DNA from: Candidatus Uhrbacteria bacterium
Lineage (GTDB): Bacteria > Patescibacteriota > Patescibacteriia > UBA9934
DNA: 41,124 bases
Assembly: GCA_903848275.1 (NCBI GenBank)
Contig: CAINGB010000006.1
Coordinates: forward strand, 1-41,124
Direction: 5' to 3'
Shown: positions 1 through 7,057 of the stretch, piece after piece
Layout of the letters: each line of letters opens with the position of its first letter
Position numbering within the stretch: position 1 is the first letter of the stretch
Translations under genes and position numbers: made by a program
The notes under the pieces: generated by a model
What the model saw: only the letters and a program-made list of their open reading frames with translations
Databases searched by the model: none
Told to the model about the DNA's origin: nothing

Positions 1-648
1 GGTATGGTTTGGGTGATGCAGAAAATGGGTCGCGAGACGATGGAAAAGTATATTAAGAGGTTTCACTTTGGCGCTTTGGGTGGTGTTGAACTGGCGACGG
101 AGGCGACTGGTACGATTGATGCGCTCGATAAGTCGGCGGAGGTTTATGCGGCAACAGCTAGTTTTGGTCAGGGCATTACGGTAACGCCGTTACAGCTGGC
201 GAGCGCTTATGGCGCAATTGCGAACGGTGGAGAGTTGATGAAGCCGTATGTAGTAGACGAAGTGCGTTACCCGGATGGCACCGTGGATAAGCATCAGCCG
301 GAAAAAGTCGAGCAAGTTGTGTCCCAAGCGACGGCGACGACGGTTGGGGCGATGTTGGTGTCCGTGGTCGAGAATGGGCACGGTAAGCGAGCTGGTGTGA
401 AAGGTTATTACATTGCCGGCAAGACTGGTACGGCGCAGGTGGCTGGTCAGGGTGGCTATTTACAGGGAGTGACGAATGGTACGTTTGCTGGCTTTGGACC
501 AGTGACTAATCCGAAATTCGCTATGGTTATTAAGCTGAATAATCCAAAGACTGTCGAATGGGCGGAGTCTTCAGCTGCTCCAGTCTTTGGACAAATTGCG
601 GCATTCTTACTCGATTATTACGATATTGCTCCAACTCGACCTATGTAA
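1..648 (+). CDS. ftsI: Class B penicillin-binding protein (FtsI/PBP2-type), 3' part
   Basis: The frame is open from the first base, so this is the C-terminal part of a larger gene whose start lies outside the window. It matches the end of a class B transpeptidase, which cross-links peptidoglycan stem peptides outside the membrane. The KTG box (KTGTAQ) sits about 140 codons in, followed by the usual FAGFGP segment and an AAPVFGQIAAFLLDYY tail near the C-terminus. The SxxK and SxN motifs would be upstream and are not visible. The next gene is murF; the ftsI-mur order supports FtsI over PBP2, but the two cannot be told apart firmly from this fragment. A structured repeat begins about 23 nt after the stop. 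Confidence 0.85.
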   Translation, partial: GMVWVMQKMGRETMEKYIKRFHFGALGGVELATEATGTIDALDKSAEVYAATASFGQGITVTPLQLASAYGAIANGGELMKPYVVDEVRYPDGTVDKHQPEKVEQVVSQATATTVGAMLVSVVENGHGKRAGVKGYYIAGKTGTAQVAGQGGYLQGVTNGTFAGFGPVTNPKFAMVIKLNNPKTVEWAESSAAPVFGQIAAFLLDYYDIAPTRPM

Positions 649-670
649 AAGTCTGCTCGGCCTTTGTCTG

Positions 671-747
671 TGGGTCCTGCCACTGCGGACCCCGCTGGGT
701 GCTCGCAAGCTGCGCGCCCAAGCAGGGGCCTCCCTCCGTGTCACCCA
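671..747 (+). repeat. 77-nt structured intergenic repeat, copy C1
   Basis: This segment matches 27319-27395 at 71 of 77 positions. Both copies contain the inner stem GGGTCC/GGACCC (here 672-677 with 687-692), then a second imperfect stem GGGTGC/GCGCCC. The ends pair as GTGGGT/ACCCAC. The terminal pair is T-A here and C-G in the other copy, a compensatory change. CGGCC (658-662) and GGCCG (769-773) may close an outer stem. It lies just after the transpeptidase stop, and no U-tract follows, so it is not a textbook terminator. Confidence 0.8.
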
Positions 748-797
748 CTAAAGGATTTCGATGTCAGCGGCCGTGATAGGATATAAATAAATACTGT

Positions 798-2063
798 ATG
801 AAAAAAATATTATTACAACTCCTCCAGTCTCGAGCAAAGGCGGCGATTGCACGGTTTAAGCCAACTGTGGTGGCGGTGACTGGTTCGGTTGGTAAGACGT
901 CGACGAGGGAAGCTGTGGCGATTGCGTTGGGACAGGCGTTTGCTGTGAGAACGCCACAGAAAAATTATAATAATGAGTTTGGCTTGCCGTTTGCTATTCT
1001 TGGAGAAAAAAGTCCAGGTAAAAATCCGGCAGCCTGGCTGGGTTTATTCCTGCGCTCGTTTAAAATTGCAAAGTATCCTAATCTCCTTGTCCTCGAATAT
1101 GGGGCGGACAAGCGAGGTGACATTGGTGCGCTGTGTGATATTGCCGAACCGAATATTTCGGTGATAACGGCGATTTCACCAGTTCATGTAGCGAACTACG
1201 TGTCGCTTGATGAGCTTATTTTGGAGAAGCTGACGTTGGCTATGCGGACTAGTAATGAGGGTTTGGTGGTTTTGAATGCTGACGATGCGATGGTGCTCGC
1301 TATGCGTAAATCGATTACAGCCAAAGTACTCACTTATAGTGTGGGTGGTGTGGCCGACGTCGTGGCTAGTGATATTGTCATCGAAACTCAGCCCGTTATT
1401 CATACTCGAGCTACGGTGCGCGCTTTTGGGGAAGAATCTGTTTTAGTACTCAAAAATTGTCTTGGTAATTCGGCAATATCAGCTTGCTTGGCGGCTATTG
1501 CTGTGGCCCATCAGCTTGATATTAAGTTAGTCGATGCCGTGGCTGAATTGAATAAGAAGATGCAGCCGGTACCAGGCAGAATGAATCCGCTAACGGGAAT
1601 TCGCGGCAGTTTGATTCTCGACGATACTTACAATGCGGCTCCAGCATCGATGAGAGCTGGGCTTGAGGTGCTACACGCTTTTGTGCCGCAGAAGGCCACG
1701 ATGAGGCGGATTGCGGTGCTCGGTAAGATGGCCGAGCTCGGTGAATTTTCGAAGAATGAGCATGAGGCTATTGGCCGACAAGTAGCTAGCGTCGCCAATT
1801 TATTTATTGCCGTGGGGGATGAAATGAAAGATGCGGCGCGTGCTGCAGTGGAGGCTGGCATGGCGCCGGACCATGTGTTGTGGTTTGGTACACCGGTTGA
1901 GACCGGACGTTACCTCGACGCTAATGTTCGTCCAAGTGATATTGTTTTCGTGAAGGGTTCGCAAAGTGCCAGAATGGAAAAAGCAGTCAAGGACATGGTG
2001 GCTGATCCACTGCATGCCGCTCAACTGCTGGTTCGTCAGGAAGCGTATTGGTTGCGCCGCTAG
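798..2063 (+). CDS. murF: UDP-MurNAc-tripeptide:D-Ala-D-Ala ligase (MurF)
   Basis: A cytoplasmic Mur ligase that adds D-Ala-D-Ala to the UDP-MurNAc-tripeptide using ATP, the last soluble step of the peptidoglycan precursor. The 421-aa protein has the ATP-binding loop GSVGKTS at residues 29-35, the NYNNEFGLP segment at 56-64 and DDTYNAAPASM near 274, all typical of MurF rather than MurC/D/E. Its length is close to that of bacterial MurF, though the N-terminal substrate domain is short. The ATG at 798 has no SD; an AT-rich -10-like stretch (GATATAAAT) lies just upstream. It converges with the next minus-strand gene, and the two stops overlap by 4 nt. Confidence 0.93.
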   Translation: MKKILLQLLQSRAKAAIARFKPTVVAVTGSVGKTSTREAVAIALGQAFAVRTPQKNYNNEFGLPFAILGEKSPGKNPAAWLGLFLRSFKIAKYPNLLVLEYGADKRGDIGALCDIAEPNISVITAISPVHVANYVSLDELILEKLTLAMRTSNEGLVVLNADDAMVLAMRKSITAKVLTYSVGGVADVVASDIVIETQPVIHTRATVRAFGEESVLVLKNCLGNSAISACLAAIAVAHQLDIKLVDAVAELNKKMQPVPGRMNPLTGIRGSLILDDTYNAAPASMRAGLEVLHAFVPQKATMRRIAVLGKMAELGEFSKNEHEAIGRQVASVANLFIAVGDEMKDAARAAVEAGMAPDHVLWFGTPVETGRYLDANVRPSDIVFVKGSQSARMEKAVKDMVADPLHAAQLLVRQEAYWLRR

Positions 2064-2779
2064 CTCCACTGGATTGGGGCTGACGGGCGAGCCATTGGTG
2101 TTGGCTCTGGTCGACCGAAAAAGGTATTGCCGGCTAATACATTGTTTTTAACACGTAGCTGTAATTCGTCGTTGCGTAATTTGAGGTCACCGAGGAAATT
2201 TTTAATGTCACCCAGACGACTATCGAGATCGCGAATCTTGCCCCAGTGGAATGGATTCCAGGCGTGAAGTTTGGCTCTGTCAGCGGTGACGGTGGCCATT
2301 TCATTTTTGAATTTGGTGATTTTTGTGTTGACTTTTGTCGTTTCTTTTCTGATTTCCAAGCGTTCGTCTTCAATAGCTTGACGCTTAGCAAAGTTATCTG
2401 TGAATTCTGGCCCTCTTTGCATTTTGTGGCCGGCAATTCGTGGTGTTGGGTTGAGGAGCAGACGATCAACTTCTTGCTGTTTAGCATTAATTAATTTTAT
2501 TTCTGCTAGGTTACCGGAAAGATCGGCGTTATCTGGCGCTTCTTCATTAGCTTGTTCCAGTTTGTCTAATCTTTCATGGAGTACTCGGCGATAAGTTGAT
2601 ATGTCTAAACTTTGTAAATCCTGATGCACTTCAGTTTGAGCTCGAGCTATTATTTGCGCCTCTTCGTTAGCATTTATTTGTTTTTTGCTGGCAGAATCAA
2701 TAGGTACCCAGATGCTCGGTGCTTCGCGAAGAGAACGGAAAGCTGATTTTTCTGATGAATGAGAACGGATTTCGGACAT
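2060..2779 (-). CDS. Coiled-coil protein, paralog of the upstream gene
   Basis: A 239-aa protein rich in Glu, Lys, Arg, Asn and Leu with long predicted coiled-coil stretches and no signal peptide or membrane segment. It is homologous to the product of 2803-3969. Both contain an AxIxxRAxxEVxQxL block followed by a YRxxL block, and near the C-terminus a Trp-rich turn (AWNPFHWGKIRDLD here, WWNWLQRGDRNAEIKDLE there) followed by a heptad-like helix. The gene follows its paralog after 23 nt, so the two are probably co-transcribed. No SD is visible. I do not recognise a named family; a structural or scaffold role is only a guess. Confidence 0.75.
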   Translation of the reverse strand: MSEIRSHSSEKSAFRSLREAPSIWVPIDSASKKQINANEEAQIIARAQTEVHQDLQSLDISTYRRVLHERLDKLEQANEEAPDNADLSGNLAEIKLINAKQQEVDRLLLNPTPRIAGHKMQRGPEFTDNFAKRQAIEDERLEIRKETTKVNTKITKFKNEMATVTADRAKLHAWNPFHWGKIRDLDSRLGDIKNFLGDLKLRNDELQLRVKNNVLAGNTFFGRPEPTPMARPSAPIQWS

Positions 2780-2802
2780 AGAATCGATTAAGCGGCGATT
2801 GA

Positions 2803-3969
2803 TTATTTCTCGAGTGGTTCGAGCTCTGTGGCGGCAATTTCTGGACGGGCTGAGACTTCCACTTTTGGTGTACGGTATTCTGGTTTAACTGTTCTTTTTT
2901 CTGAGCTTAAGGCGGCGAGCGAGAGTTTTCCTTTCAGTTCGAGATTTTTATCTTCGAGATCTTTTATTTCGGCGTTGCGATCGCCACGTTGAAGCCAATT
3001 CCACCATTTTAAAGCATCACGTTCTTTGGTGATGATGGAGATTTCGCGCTCGTTGTTAAGTATTTCCTTACGAATAGCGTCTTTACGTTCTTTGGTTTCT
3101 TTGGCTAATGTTTCAAGGGCTGTTTTAGGTTGCTCACTAATAGAGACGGCTTCACGTTTTGTTTTAGCGGTTGTGGCTTCTTCGTAAGCGAGGTTATTCA
3201 GCGCTTTACGTTGAGCCTTGAGTTTTTTGAGGTTAGTCATTTCTGGTGACTCGTCGTCGAACCCCGATGACTCAGCCTCGAAGTAGGCGATGTCTTCATC
3301 GAGTTTGGCGCGATACTCATTTTTTGAAATACCGCTAGCTAAGAGATTTTGCAACACTTCAGCTTTGGCGCGAGAAGTGATATCTGCCTCCTGGGAGGCA
3401 AGGCGAGCCTGAGTATCGAGGACGCGTTTTTCTTCAGGTGTTCGTGGGCGAATTTCTGGAGTATGAACTTCTTTGGCGTGGACTCCAAAATCAATGCGGG
3501 GACGATGTGCCAACTGCTCGGGCATATTTTTTTGTTTAAATTTTGTAGATTCACCGTGCAGAGTTTTGGTATCTTTAGTGCTTGGGGCGATAGCTTCTAG
3601 CGTGTTGAGGCGAGTTTGAATATTGTGGATAGCGTCAGCGTCACCGGTCGCCCAGAGTTTGGTGCGTTCAGCGGATAGCTGTTGATGTAAGTCCTCTAAC
3701 TTTTGAGCGAAATTTGGTTGGTTTTGTAGTTTCAAGACGTCGTAGAAAATTTGGGATTTTAGAGAGTCGTCGGCGTAGGCTTTTTCTTTTTCGGTTTTGA
3801 GTTGTTGCTCGTGTGCTTCTCTTATTACTTTGTTGCGTTCGGCTAATTTAGTTTGTTTAGCGAGGACGTCACGGCGGCGTGAGTCTTCCGTTTCCCCGGT
3901 TTCTTCCGAAACATAATCATGCAGGAGGACGTCGAGGTTATCAGTTCCTTTATGATGGTTTTCTAACAT
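2803..3969 (-). CDS. Large coiled-coil protein with internal repeat
   Basis: A 388-aa charged, helix-rich protein without signal peptide or membrane segment. Its C-terminal 200 residues match the 239-aa neighbour downstream. Its N-terminal half contains a diverged version of the same helical block (around SQIFYDVLKL), so the unit may occur twice within this protein. The Trp motif WWNWLQRGDRNAEIKDLE lies near residue 320. The start ATG at 3969 is preceded by a TATAAT box (4000-4005, read on the minus strand), giving a leader of about 24 nt with no SD. Function unknown. Confidence 0.77.
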   Translation of the reverse strand: MLENHHKGTDNLDVLLHDYVSEETGETEDSRRRDVLAKQTKLAERNKVIREAHEQQLKTEKEKAYADDSLKSQIFYDVLKLQNQPNFAQKLEDLHQQLSAERTKLWATGDADAIHNIQTRLNTLEAIAPSTKDTKTLHGESTKFKQKNMPEQLAHRPRIDFGVHAKEVHTPEIRPRTPEEKRVLDTQARLASQEADITSRAKAEVLQNLLASGISKNEYRAKLDEDIAYFEAESSGFDDESPEMTNLKKLKAQRKALNNLAYEEATTAKTKREAVSISEQPKTALETLAKETKERKDAIRKEILNNEREISIITKERDALKWWNWLQRGDRNAEIKDLEDKNLELKGKLSLAALSSEKRTVKPEYRTPKVEVSARPEIAATELEPLEK

Positions 3970-3999
3970 AGGGAAGAAACTAATCTTCTAGTTAGCTAA

Positions 4000-4005
4000 A
4001 TTATA
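4000..4005 (-). promoter_or_regulatory. -10 box for the coiled-coil gene pair
   Basis: On the minus strand this reads TATAAT, about 30 nt upstream of the ATG at 3969. No good -35 was identified. Confidence 0.55.
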
Positions 4006-4015
4006 CCATAAAAAA

Positions 4016-4054
4016 GATGTCCCCACCCAACCATGATGATCGAGGGGGACAGAG
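4016..4054 (-). terminator. Rho-independent terminator of ORFan 1
   Basis: On the minus strand TGTCCCC pairs with GGGGACA and is followed by TCTTTTTT. It lies just after the stop of the 4068-4811 gene. Confidence 0.8.
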
Positions 4055-4067
4055 GCTGCTGAACAGC

Positions 4068-4811
4068 CTAAACGATAGAAGGCTGAAACATTAATTGGTT
4101 GTCGCGGTAACGCTTGAGCCAGTTGATGATTTCCTTGTAGGCGGTGTGGTGGATTGGGTTTCTGACCCGATAGGCCAGGAGTTGGACGATGTTACGCCGC
4201 AGGTATTCACAGGTGTCGCGCCGTTCGAGGATGGCGAGTTCAACGTGTAGAATCTGGCGCTCTAGGCGACGCAGCATCATCGCTTCTAGGAGCTGATGGC
4301 GTTGACGATCAAAATCGGGATTGAGTTCGAGCCAGGTTTTCTCGCCGAAGTACCAGCGGGCGAGCGGCTTATCCACCAGATAAGAGGTGAAGCTGAGTAT
4401 CCGTTTGGCGACTGGTTCTGGGGCTGGGAAGATGTCGGTTGAGCCTTTGGCGTAGCCTTCGAACCAATCGATTGTGGCTGTGATCTGTTCACGGTGATGT
4501 AGATGCTGGAGTCGACCAGCGATGATTTTGAGGTACTTGATGAAGCGTTGGCAGACCAGGCGTCGCTGTGTCTGGGGAATGGCGACACCAGCCAATTGGT
4601 AGAGCTCGCTTGTAAGCAGGAGCTCAGCTAGTTCCTGTTGCGCTTCGGACAGTTCTCCCAGCTTTTGGGTGCCAGTTGCCCAGTCGTTGCGCTCGGTTTT
4701 GGCCAGTAGGGCACAGTAAGCGAGCATGACTGTGTAGTAGGGCTGAGGAGTGACGTCGTAGGTGAGGTCGAGTTCGGTGGGGTCGTCGGGGAGGATGGCG
4801 GCGTGTGACAT
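4068..4811 (-). CDS. ORFan 1, paralog of the adjacent ORFan 2
   Basis: A 247-aa soluble protein with no family I recognise. It is a paralog of the gene at 4943-5671: both have an LAxxERxDW segment near residue 50, a TxRRxVxxQxIKxLKxIxxxL block in the middle, a GLYGY/WFEGYA segment, and a similar C-terminal helical region. I chose the ATG at 4811, not the upstream ATG at 4841, because CAGGAACCCC precedes it exactly as AGGAACCAC precedes the paralog's start. It has its own promoter-like -10 (TAACCT) and its own terminator. Base composition is GC-richer, with more C-ending codons than housekeeping neighbours. Function unknown. Confidence 0.75.
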   Translation of the reverse strand: MSHAAILPDDPTELDLTYDVTPQPYYTVMLAYCALLAKTERNDWATGTQKLGELSEAQQELAELLLTSELYQLAGVAIPQTQRRLVCQRFIKYLKIIAGRLQHLHHREQITATIDWFEGYAKGSTDIFPAPEPVAKRILSFTSYLVDKPLARWYFGEKTWLELNPDFDRQRHQLLEAMMLRRLERQILHVELAILERRDTCEYLRRNIVQLLAYRVRNPIHHTAYKEIINWLKRYRDNQLMFQPSIV

Positions 4812-4862
4812 GGGGTTCCTGTGGTCGACGTGACGCGACATGCGAAATGGTCGACGCGGCTG

Positions 4863-4868
4863 AGGTTA
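4863..4868 (-). promoter_or_regulatory. Extended -10 element of ORFan 1
   Basis: On the minus strand this reads TGC-TAACCT, an extended -10. It sits immediately downstream of the U-tract of the ORFan 2 terminator, and the same layout recurs at 5722. The -35 is weak. Confidence 0.5.
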
Positions 4869-4880
4869 GCATTGATTTTA

Positions 4881-4926
4881 GAAAAAAGGAAGCCCCCACC
4901 TGACCAAGCGTGGTCAAATGGGGACG
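4881..4926 (-). terminator. Terminator of ORFan 2
   Basis: On the minus strand a two-level hairpin (CCCC/GGGG outside, TGACCA/TGGTCA inside) is followed by CTTCCTTTTTTC. Confidence 0.85.
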
Positions 4927-4942
4927 GTAAGAGAAGCAGAAT

Positions 4943-5671
4943 TCAGGGTGGGAGTTGGAGGGTGCTGGCAGCGTGGAAGTCGATCCAGCCGGATGTTTCT
5001 TCGAGTTTGTGACGGTTGGGCGTCCAGTTGATGCCGAGCAGAACGAGCTGGTTGAGGTGGGCGATGAGTTCGTTGCGCACGCGTGGTCGCACCGGCCGGG
5101 GGATGAGTACGCCCACGATTGAGTCGTGGATGTAGTCGACGACTAGGCTTTCTGCTAGGTGGTTGAGCCTGTCGTTGTTTTCTGGATTGTAGACTTCGCG
5201 CCAGAGTTGACCGTGAAAGCGCCAACGCTCGTGTTGAGGAGTCGTTTTGCTGGCGATATAAGCCAAGATGTGCTCGTATGGCTTGACTGGTCGCCGGCTC
5301 GACCGCTGGAATTCGAATGAATTGGTGCAGTAGCCGTAGAGGCCGTCGATGCTCAAGTCGAGTTGCTGTTGGTTGTCGATGATGAGCAGTTTGCGGCTGA
5401 TCTGCTTGAGGCATTTGATGATTTGTTCGCCGACAGCTCGACGAACGGTGCCCGGGAACCAGATGTTCTCGAGGTGGGTGAGACCGTCGACAGTGATGGT
5501 TTCTGCGACGTCCCGCTCATCTTCAGTCCCTAGGTGGCCGAGGATGCTGTCGCTCACTGGCCAGTCGTCGCGCTCTGAGCTGGCCAAGCGGTTGAGGCGG
5601 TCGAGGACCACGAGGTGGTGGAAGCGAGCTGGGGCGTAATACGGTGCAACGGAGTCAATTGGGGTGAGCAT
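4943..5671 (-). CDS. ORFan 2, paralog of ORFan 1
   Basis: A 242-aa soluble protein related over most of its length to the product of 4068-4811 (shared LAxxERxDW, RRxVxxQxIKxLKxIxRKL and C-terminal blocks). No recognised domain. The ATG at 5671 is preferred because TTAGGAACCAC sits just upstream; an in-frame upstream ATG at 5731 would place the start before the -10 element. The gene has its own extended -10 (TGC-TAATCT) and terminator. Even its 5' leader aligns with that of ORFan 1, so the duplication covered promoter, leader, gene and terminator. Function unknown. Confidence 0.75.
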   Translation of the reverse strand: MLTPIDSVAPYYAPARFHHLVVLDRLNRLASSERDDWPVSDSILGHLGTEDERDVAETITVDGLTHLENIWFPGTVRRAVGEQIIKCLKQISRKLLIIDNQQQLDLSIDGLYGYCTNSFEFQRSSRRPVKPYEHILAYIASKTTPQHERWRFHGQLWREVYNPENNDRLNHLAESLVVDYIHDSIVGVLIPRPVRPRVRNELIAHLNQLVLLGINWTPNRHKLEETSGWIDFHAASTLQLPP

Positions 5672-5721
5672 GTGGTTCCTAAGCCGACATAACGCGGAAT
5701 GCGTGGTGATCGACGGGGCTG

Positions 5722-5727
5722 AGATTA
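5722..5727 (-). promoter_or_regulatory. Extended -10 element of ORFan 2
   Basis: On the minus strand TGC-TAATCT, followed by a leader that aligns with the ORFan 1 leader (CTCAGCC, CGTCGA, GCAT, CGCGT in the same order). Confidence 0.5.
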
Positions 5728-5740
5728 GCATCGATTTTAG

Positions 5741-5781
5741 AAAAAAGGAAGCCCCTAAAGACCAGCGCGGTCGATAGGGGC
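5741..5781 (-). terminator. Terminator of ORFan 3
   Basis: On the minus strand GCCCCTA pairs with TAGGGGC, with GACC/GGTC inside, followed by TTCCTTTTTTC. The end of the hairpin plus U-tract is nearly identical to that of ORFan 2. Confidence 0.85.
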
Positions 5782-5796
5782 GGACGAGGACGTTGA

Positions 5797-6093
5797 CTAC
5801 TGGTGGCCGATGTGGCGGCGGATCACTTCTTGAGCGGCGGTGATGTACTTCGCTTCGTCAGGAGTCAACTGACCCTTGATGGTGGTCAGCTGGTACATGA
5901 GCGGTGTGACAGCTTCACCGTTCAAGCTGCCGTCTTGGTTGATCAGTGGCGGCGGCAGTCTGAACAACGCGAGGGTGGCTTCTGACGGCCGGCGGCGCAC
6001 TGGAGGTTCCCTGACAGGCACCGGATGGTTGGTTGTTGGTGCTTTTGGCGAAGTAGGAAGTCTGCCTGGTTCTGGGACGTCGTGGCTGGGCAT
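5797..6093 (-). CDS. ORFan 3, small proline-rich protein
   Basis: A 98-aa protein with a Pro/Arg-rich first half and a more ordered second half ending in EAKYITAAQEVIRRH. No recognised family. The ATG at 6093 fits the position of the promoter (TTGTTT, 17 nt, TGC-TAACCT at 6146-6174); the frame stays open upstream to 6183, but that would start before the promoter. It has its own terminator and shares the block's layout of one promoter and one terminator per gene. The SD is weak (CGGA). Function unknown. Confidence 0.6.
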   Translation of the reverse strand: MPSHDVPEPGRLPTSPKAPTTNHPVPVREPPVRRRPSEATLALFRLPPPLINQDGSLNGEAVTPLMYQLTTIKGQLTPDEAKYITAAQEVIRRHIGHQ

Positions 6094-6145
6094 GGAGAGT
6101 CCGTGGTCGGTAGTCAGGCGGGATGCCTGGCAGTTGACGAGGCTG

Positions 6146-6174
6146 AGGTTAGCAGAAATGTCTGGCAAAAACAA
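6146..6174 (-). promoter_or_regulatory. Promoter of ORFan 3
   Basis: Minus strand: -35 TTGTTT (6169-6174), 17-nt spacer ending in TGC, -10 TAACCT (6146-6151). The -35 overlaps the U-tract of the ORFan 4 terminator. Confidence 0.6.
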
Positions 6175-6241
6175 GACCCGCACAGAGTCCTGTCAGGAGA
6201 GCCCCAGCGAACGGGGGTTCTCGACTAACAGGCGTGCGGGT
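6165..6241 (-). terminator. Terminator of ORFan 4
   Basis: Minus strand: ACCCGCAC (6234-6241) pairs perfectly with GTGCGGGT (6176-6183), enclosing a second hairpin of CCCC/GGGG flanked by GAGA/TCTC, and is followed by CTTGTTTTTG. Confidence 0.8.
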
Positions 6242-6262
6242 TGAGACGGTTGACGTCAACGG

Positions 6263-6631
6263 CTAGTCGGCAGAGTTGATCTCGCCGAAGTATTTCTGCG
6301 TGGCAGGGAAGGGCCGCTGACGTTGATTGTGCGGAGCGGTACGGCGCCTCAGGTGCGGGATGACGAACACCCAGGTGATGAACGCGAGTGGTCCGACACC
6401 GGTGCCGATTGTCCAGATGATGATGTGGTCCCAGGCATCGAAGCCGAGGTCGAGCAGTGGGCAGCCGCCGACCAGACCAGCGACTAGCAGAACCATGATG
6501 GTGCTGTAGAGTAGGTGATCGCCCGACCAGACGATGTTTTCGTCGCGACCGGACCAGACCAGGGTGGCCATGATAATGGCGCAGATGGGGGCGAAGGCAA
6601 AGGCGAAGGCGAGCCAGTAAAGGGAAGGCAT
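6263..6631 (-). CDS. ORFan 4, small membrane protein
   Basis: A 122-aa protein with three hydrophobic segments: residues 3-25 (LYWLAFAFAFAPICAIIMAT), 43-62 (STIMVLLVAGLVGG) and 71-93 (IIWTIGTGVGPLAFITWVFV). A charged tail rich in Arg and Gln follows. No recognised family. CCGGAG lies 6 nt before the ATG, a good SD, and a strong promoter is present (TAGACA, 17 nt, TATACT at 6686-6714). Transcribed alone, away from tRNA-Glu. Function unknown. Confidence 0.75.
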   Translation of the reverse strand: MPSLYWLAFAFAFAPICAIIMATLVWSGRDENIVWSGDHLLYSTIMVLLVAGLVGGCPLLDLGFDAWDHIIIWTIGTGVGPLAFITWVFVIPHLRRRTAPHNQRQRPFPATQKYFGEINSAD

Positions 6632-6685
6632 GTGAGCTCCGGTGGAAGGTGTGGTACTGCACGAGCAGGAAACTCGTGACGCAAA

Positions 6686-6714
6686 AGTATAGCGTAAAAT
6701 GAGGTGATTGTCTA
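6686..6714 (-). promoter_or_regulatory. Promoter of ORFan 4
   Basis: Minus strand: -35 TAGACA (6709-6714), 17-nt spacer, -10 TATACT (6686-6691). Predicted leader is about 45-50 nt. Confidence 0.7.
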
Positions 6715-6765
6715 CCCAGAACTGGGGAAAATGCGGATAAATAATTGGTATTAACTGGCTGAAGA

Positions 6766-6794
6766 TTGACCCAATCGGTCAACTTTGCTACACT
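6766..6794 (+). promoter_or_regulatory. tRNA-Glu promoter
   Basis: TTGACC, 17-nt spacer ending in TGC, TACACT; the mature tRNA starts 24 nt after the -10. Confidence 0.8.
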
Positions 6795-6817
6795 TCGCCC
6801 GAAATTTGCCGCAATAT

Positions 6818-6892
6818 GGCTCCATCGTCTAACGGTTAGGACAGAGGCTTCTCAAGCCTTTAATCGGAGTTCGATTCTCCGTGGAGTCACCA
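6818..6892 (+). tRNA. tRNA-Glu (anticodon CTC)
   Basis: The acceptor stem GGCTCCA/TGGAGTC closes the molecule. The anticodon stem GAGGC/GCCTT flanks the loop TTCTCAA, so the anticodon is CTC, which reads GAG. The T arm GGAG-TTCGATT-CTCC is intact. CCA is encoded at 6890-6892. The last 21 nt of this gene, plus the first A residues after it, are duplicated at 7057-7082. Confidence 0.93.
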
Positions 6893-6924
6893 AAAAAAAC
6901 CACCCAGCTATGGGTGGTTTTTTT
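6893..6924 (+). terminator. tRNA-Glu terminator
   Basis: ACCACCC (6899-6905) pairs with GGGTGGT (6912-6918), flanked by A-tract and T-tract. Confidence 0.9.
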
Positions 6925-7020
6925 GTGTGACGACACAGCAAGCCAACTGCTTGGCTTGCGTGGAGAAGCGAACGCCGGAGCGATATGCGAGCACCAGCGA
7001 GCATCGCGAGGCGGTGCCCA

Positions 7021-7057
7021 GCCCGAACCGAGTGTCGACGAGGTGAGAGGCGCGGGC
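7021..7057 (+). other. Hairpin with the conserved loop of the 13.3/39.2 kb element
   Basis: GCCCG (7021-7025) pairs with CGGGC (7053-7057). The loop carries CCGAGT, four bases, then ACGAGGTGAG. The minus strands of the elements at 13302-13356 and 39221-39275 carry CCGAGT, three bases, ACGAGGTGAG. This looks like a third, diverged member on the plus strand, inside the segment between the two tRNA-Glu 3' ends. Confidence 0.55.

Noticed and set aside
2060-6714. A prophage at 2.0-6.7 kb.
   Set aside because: No capsid, terminase, portal, tail or integrase motif was seen; genes have single promoters and terminators rather than a phage-like operon.
6225-6782. Alternative longer minus-strand ORF over the ORFan 4 region.
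   Set aside because: It runs through the promoter and terminator of ORFan 4 and encodes an Arg/His-rich shadow; the 6263-6631 frame has SD, promoter and membrane segments.
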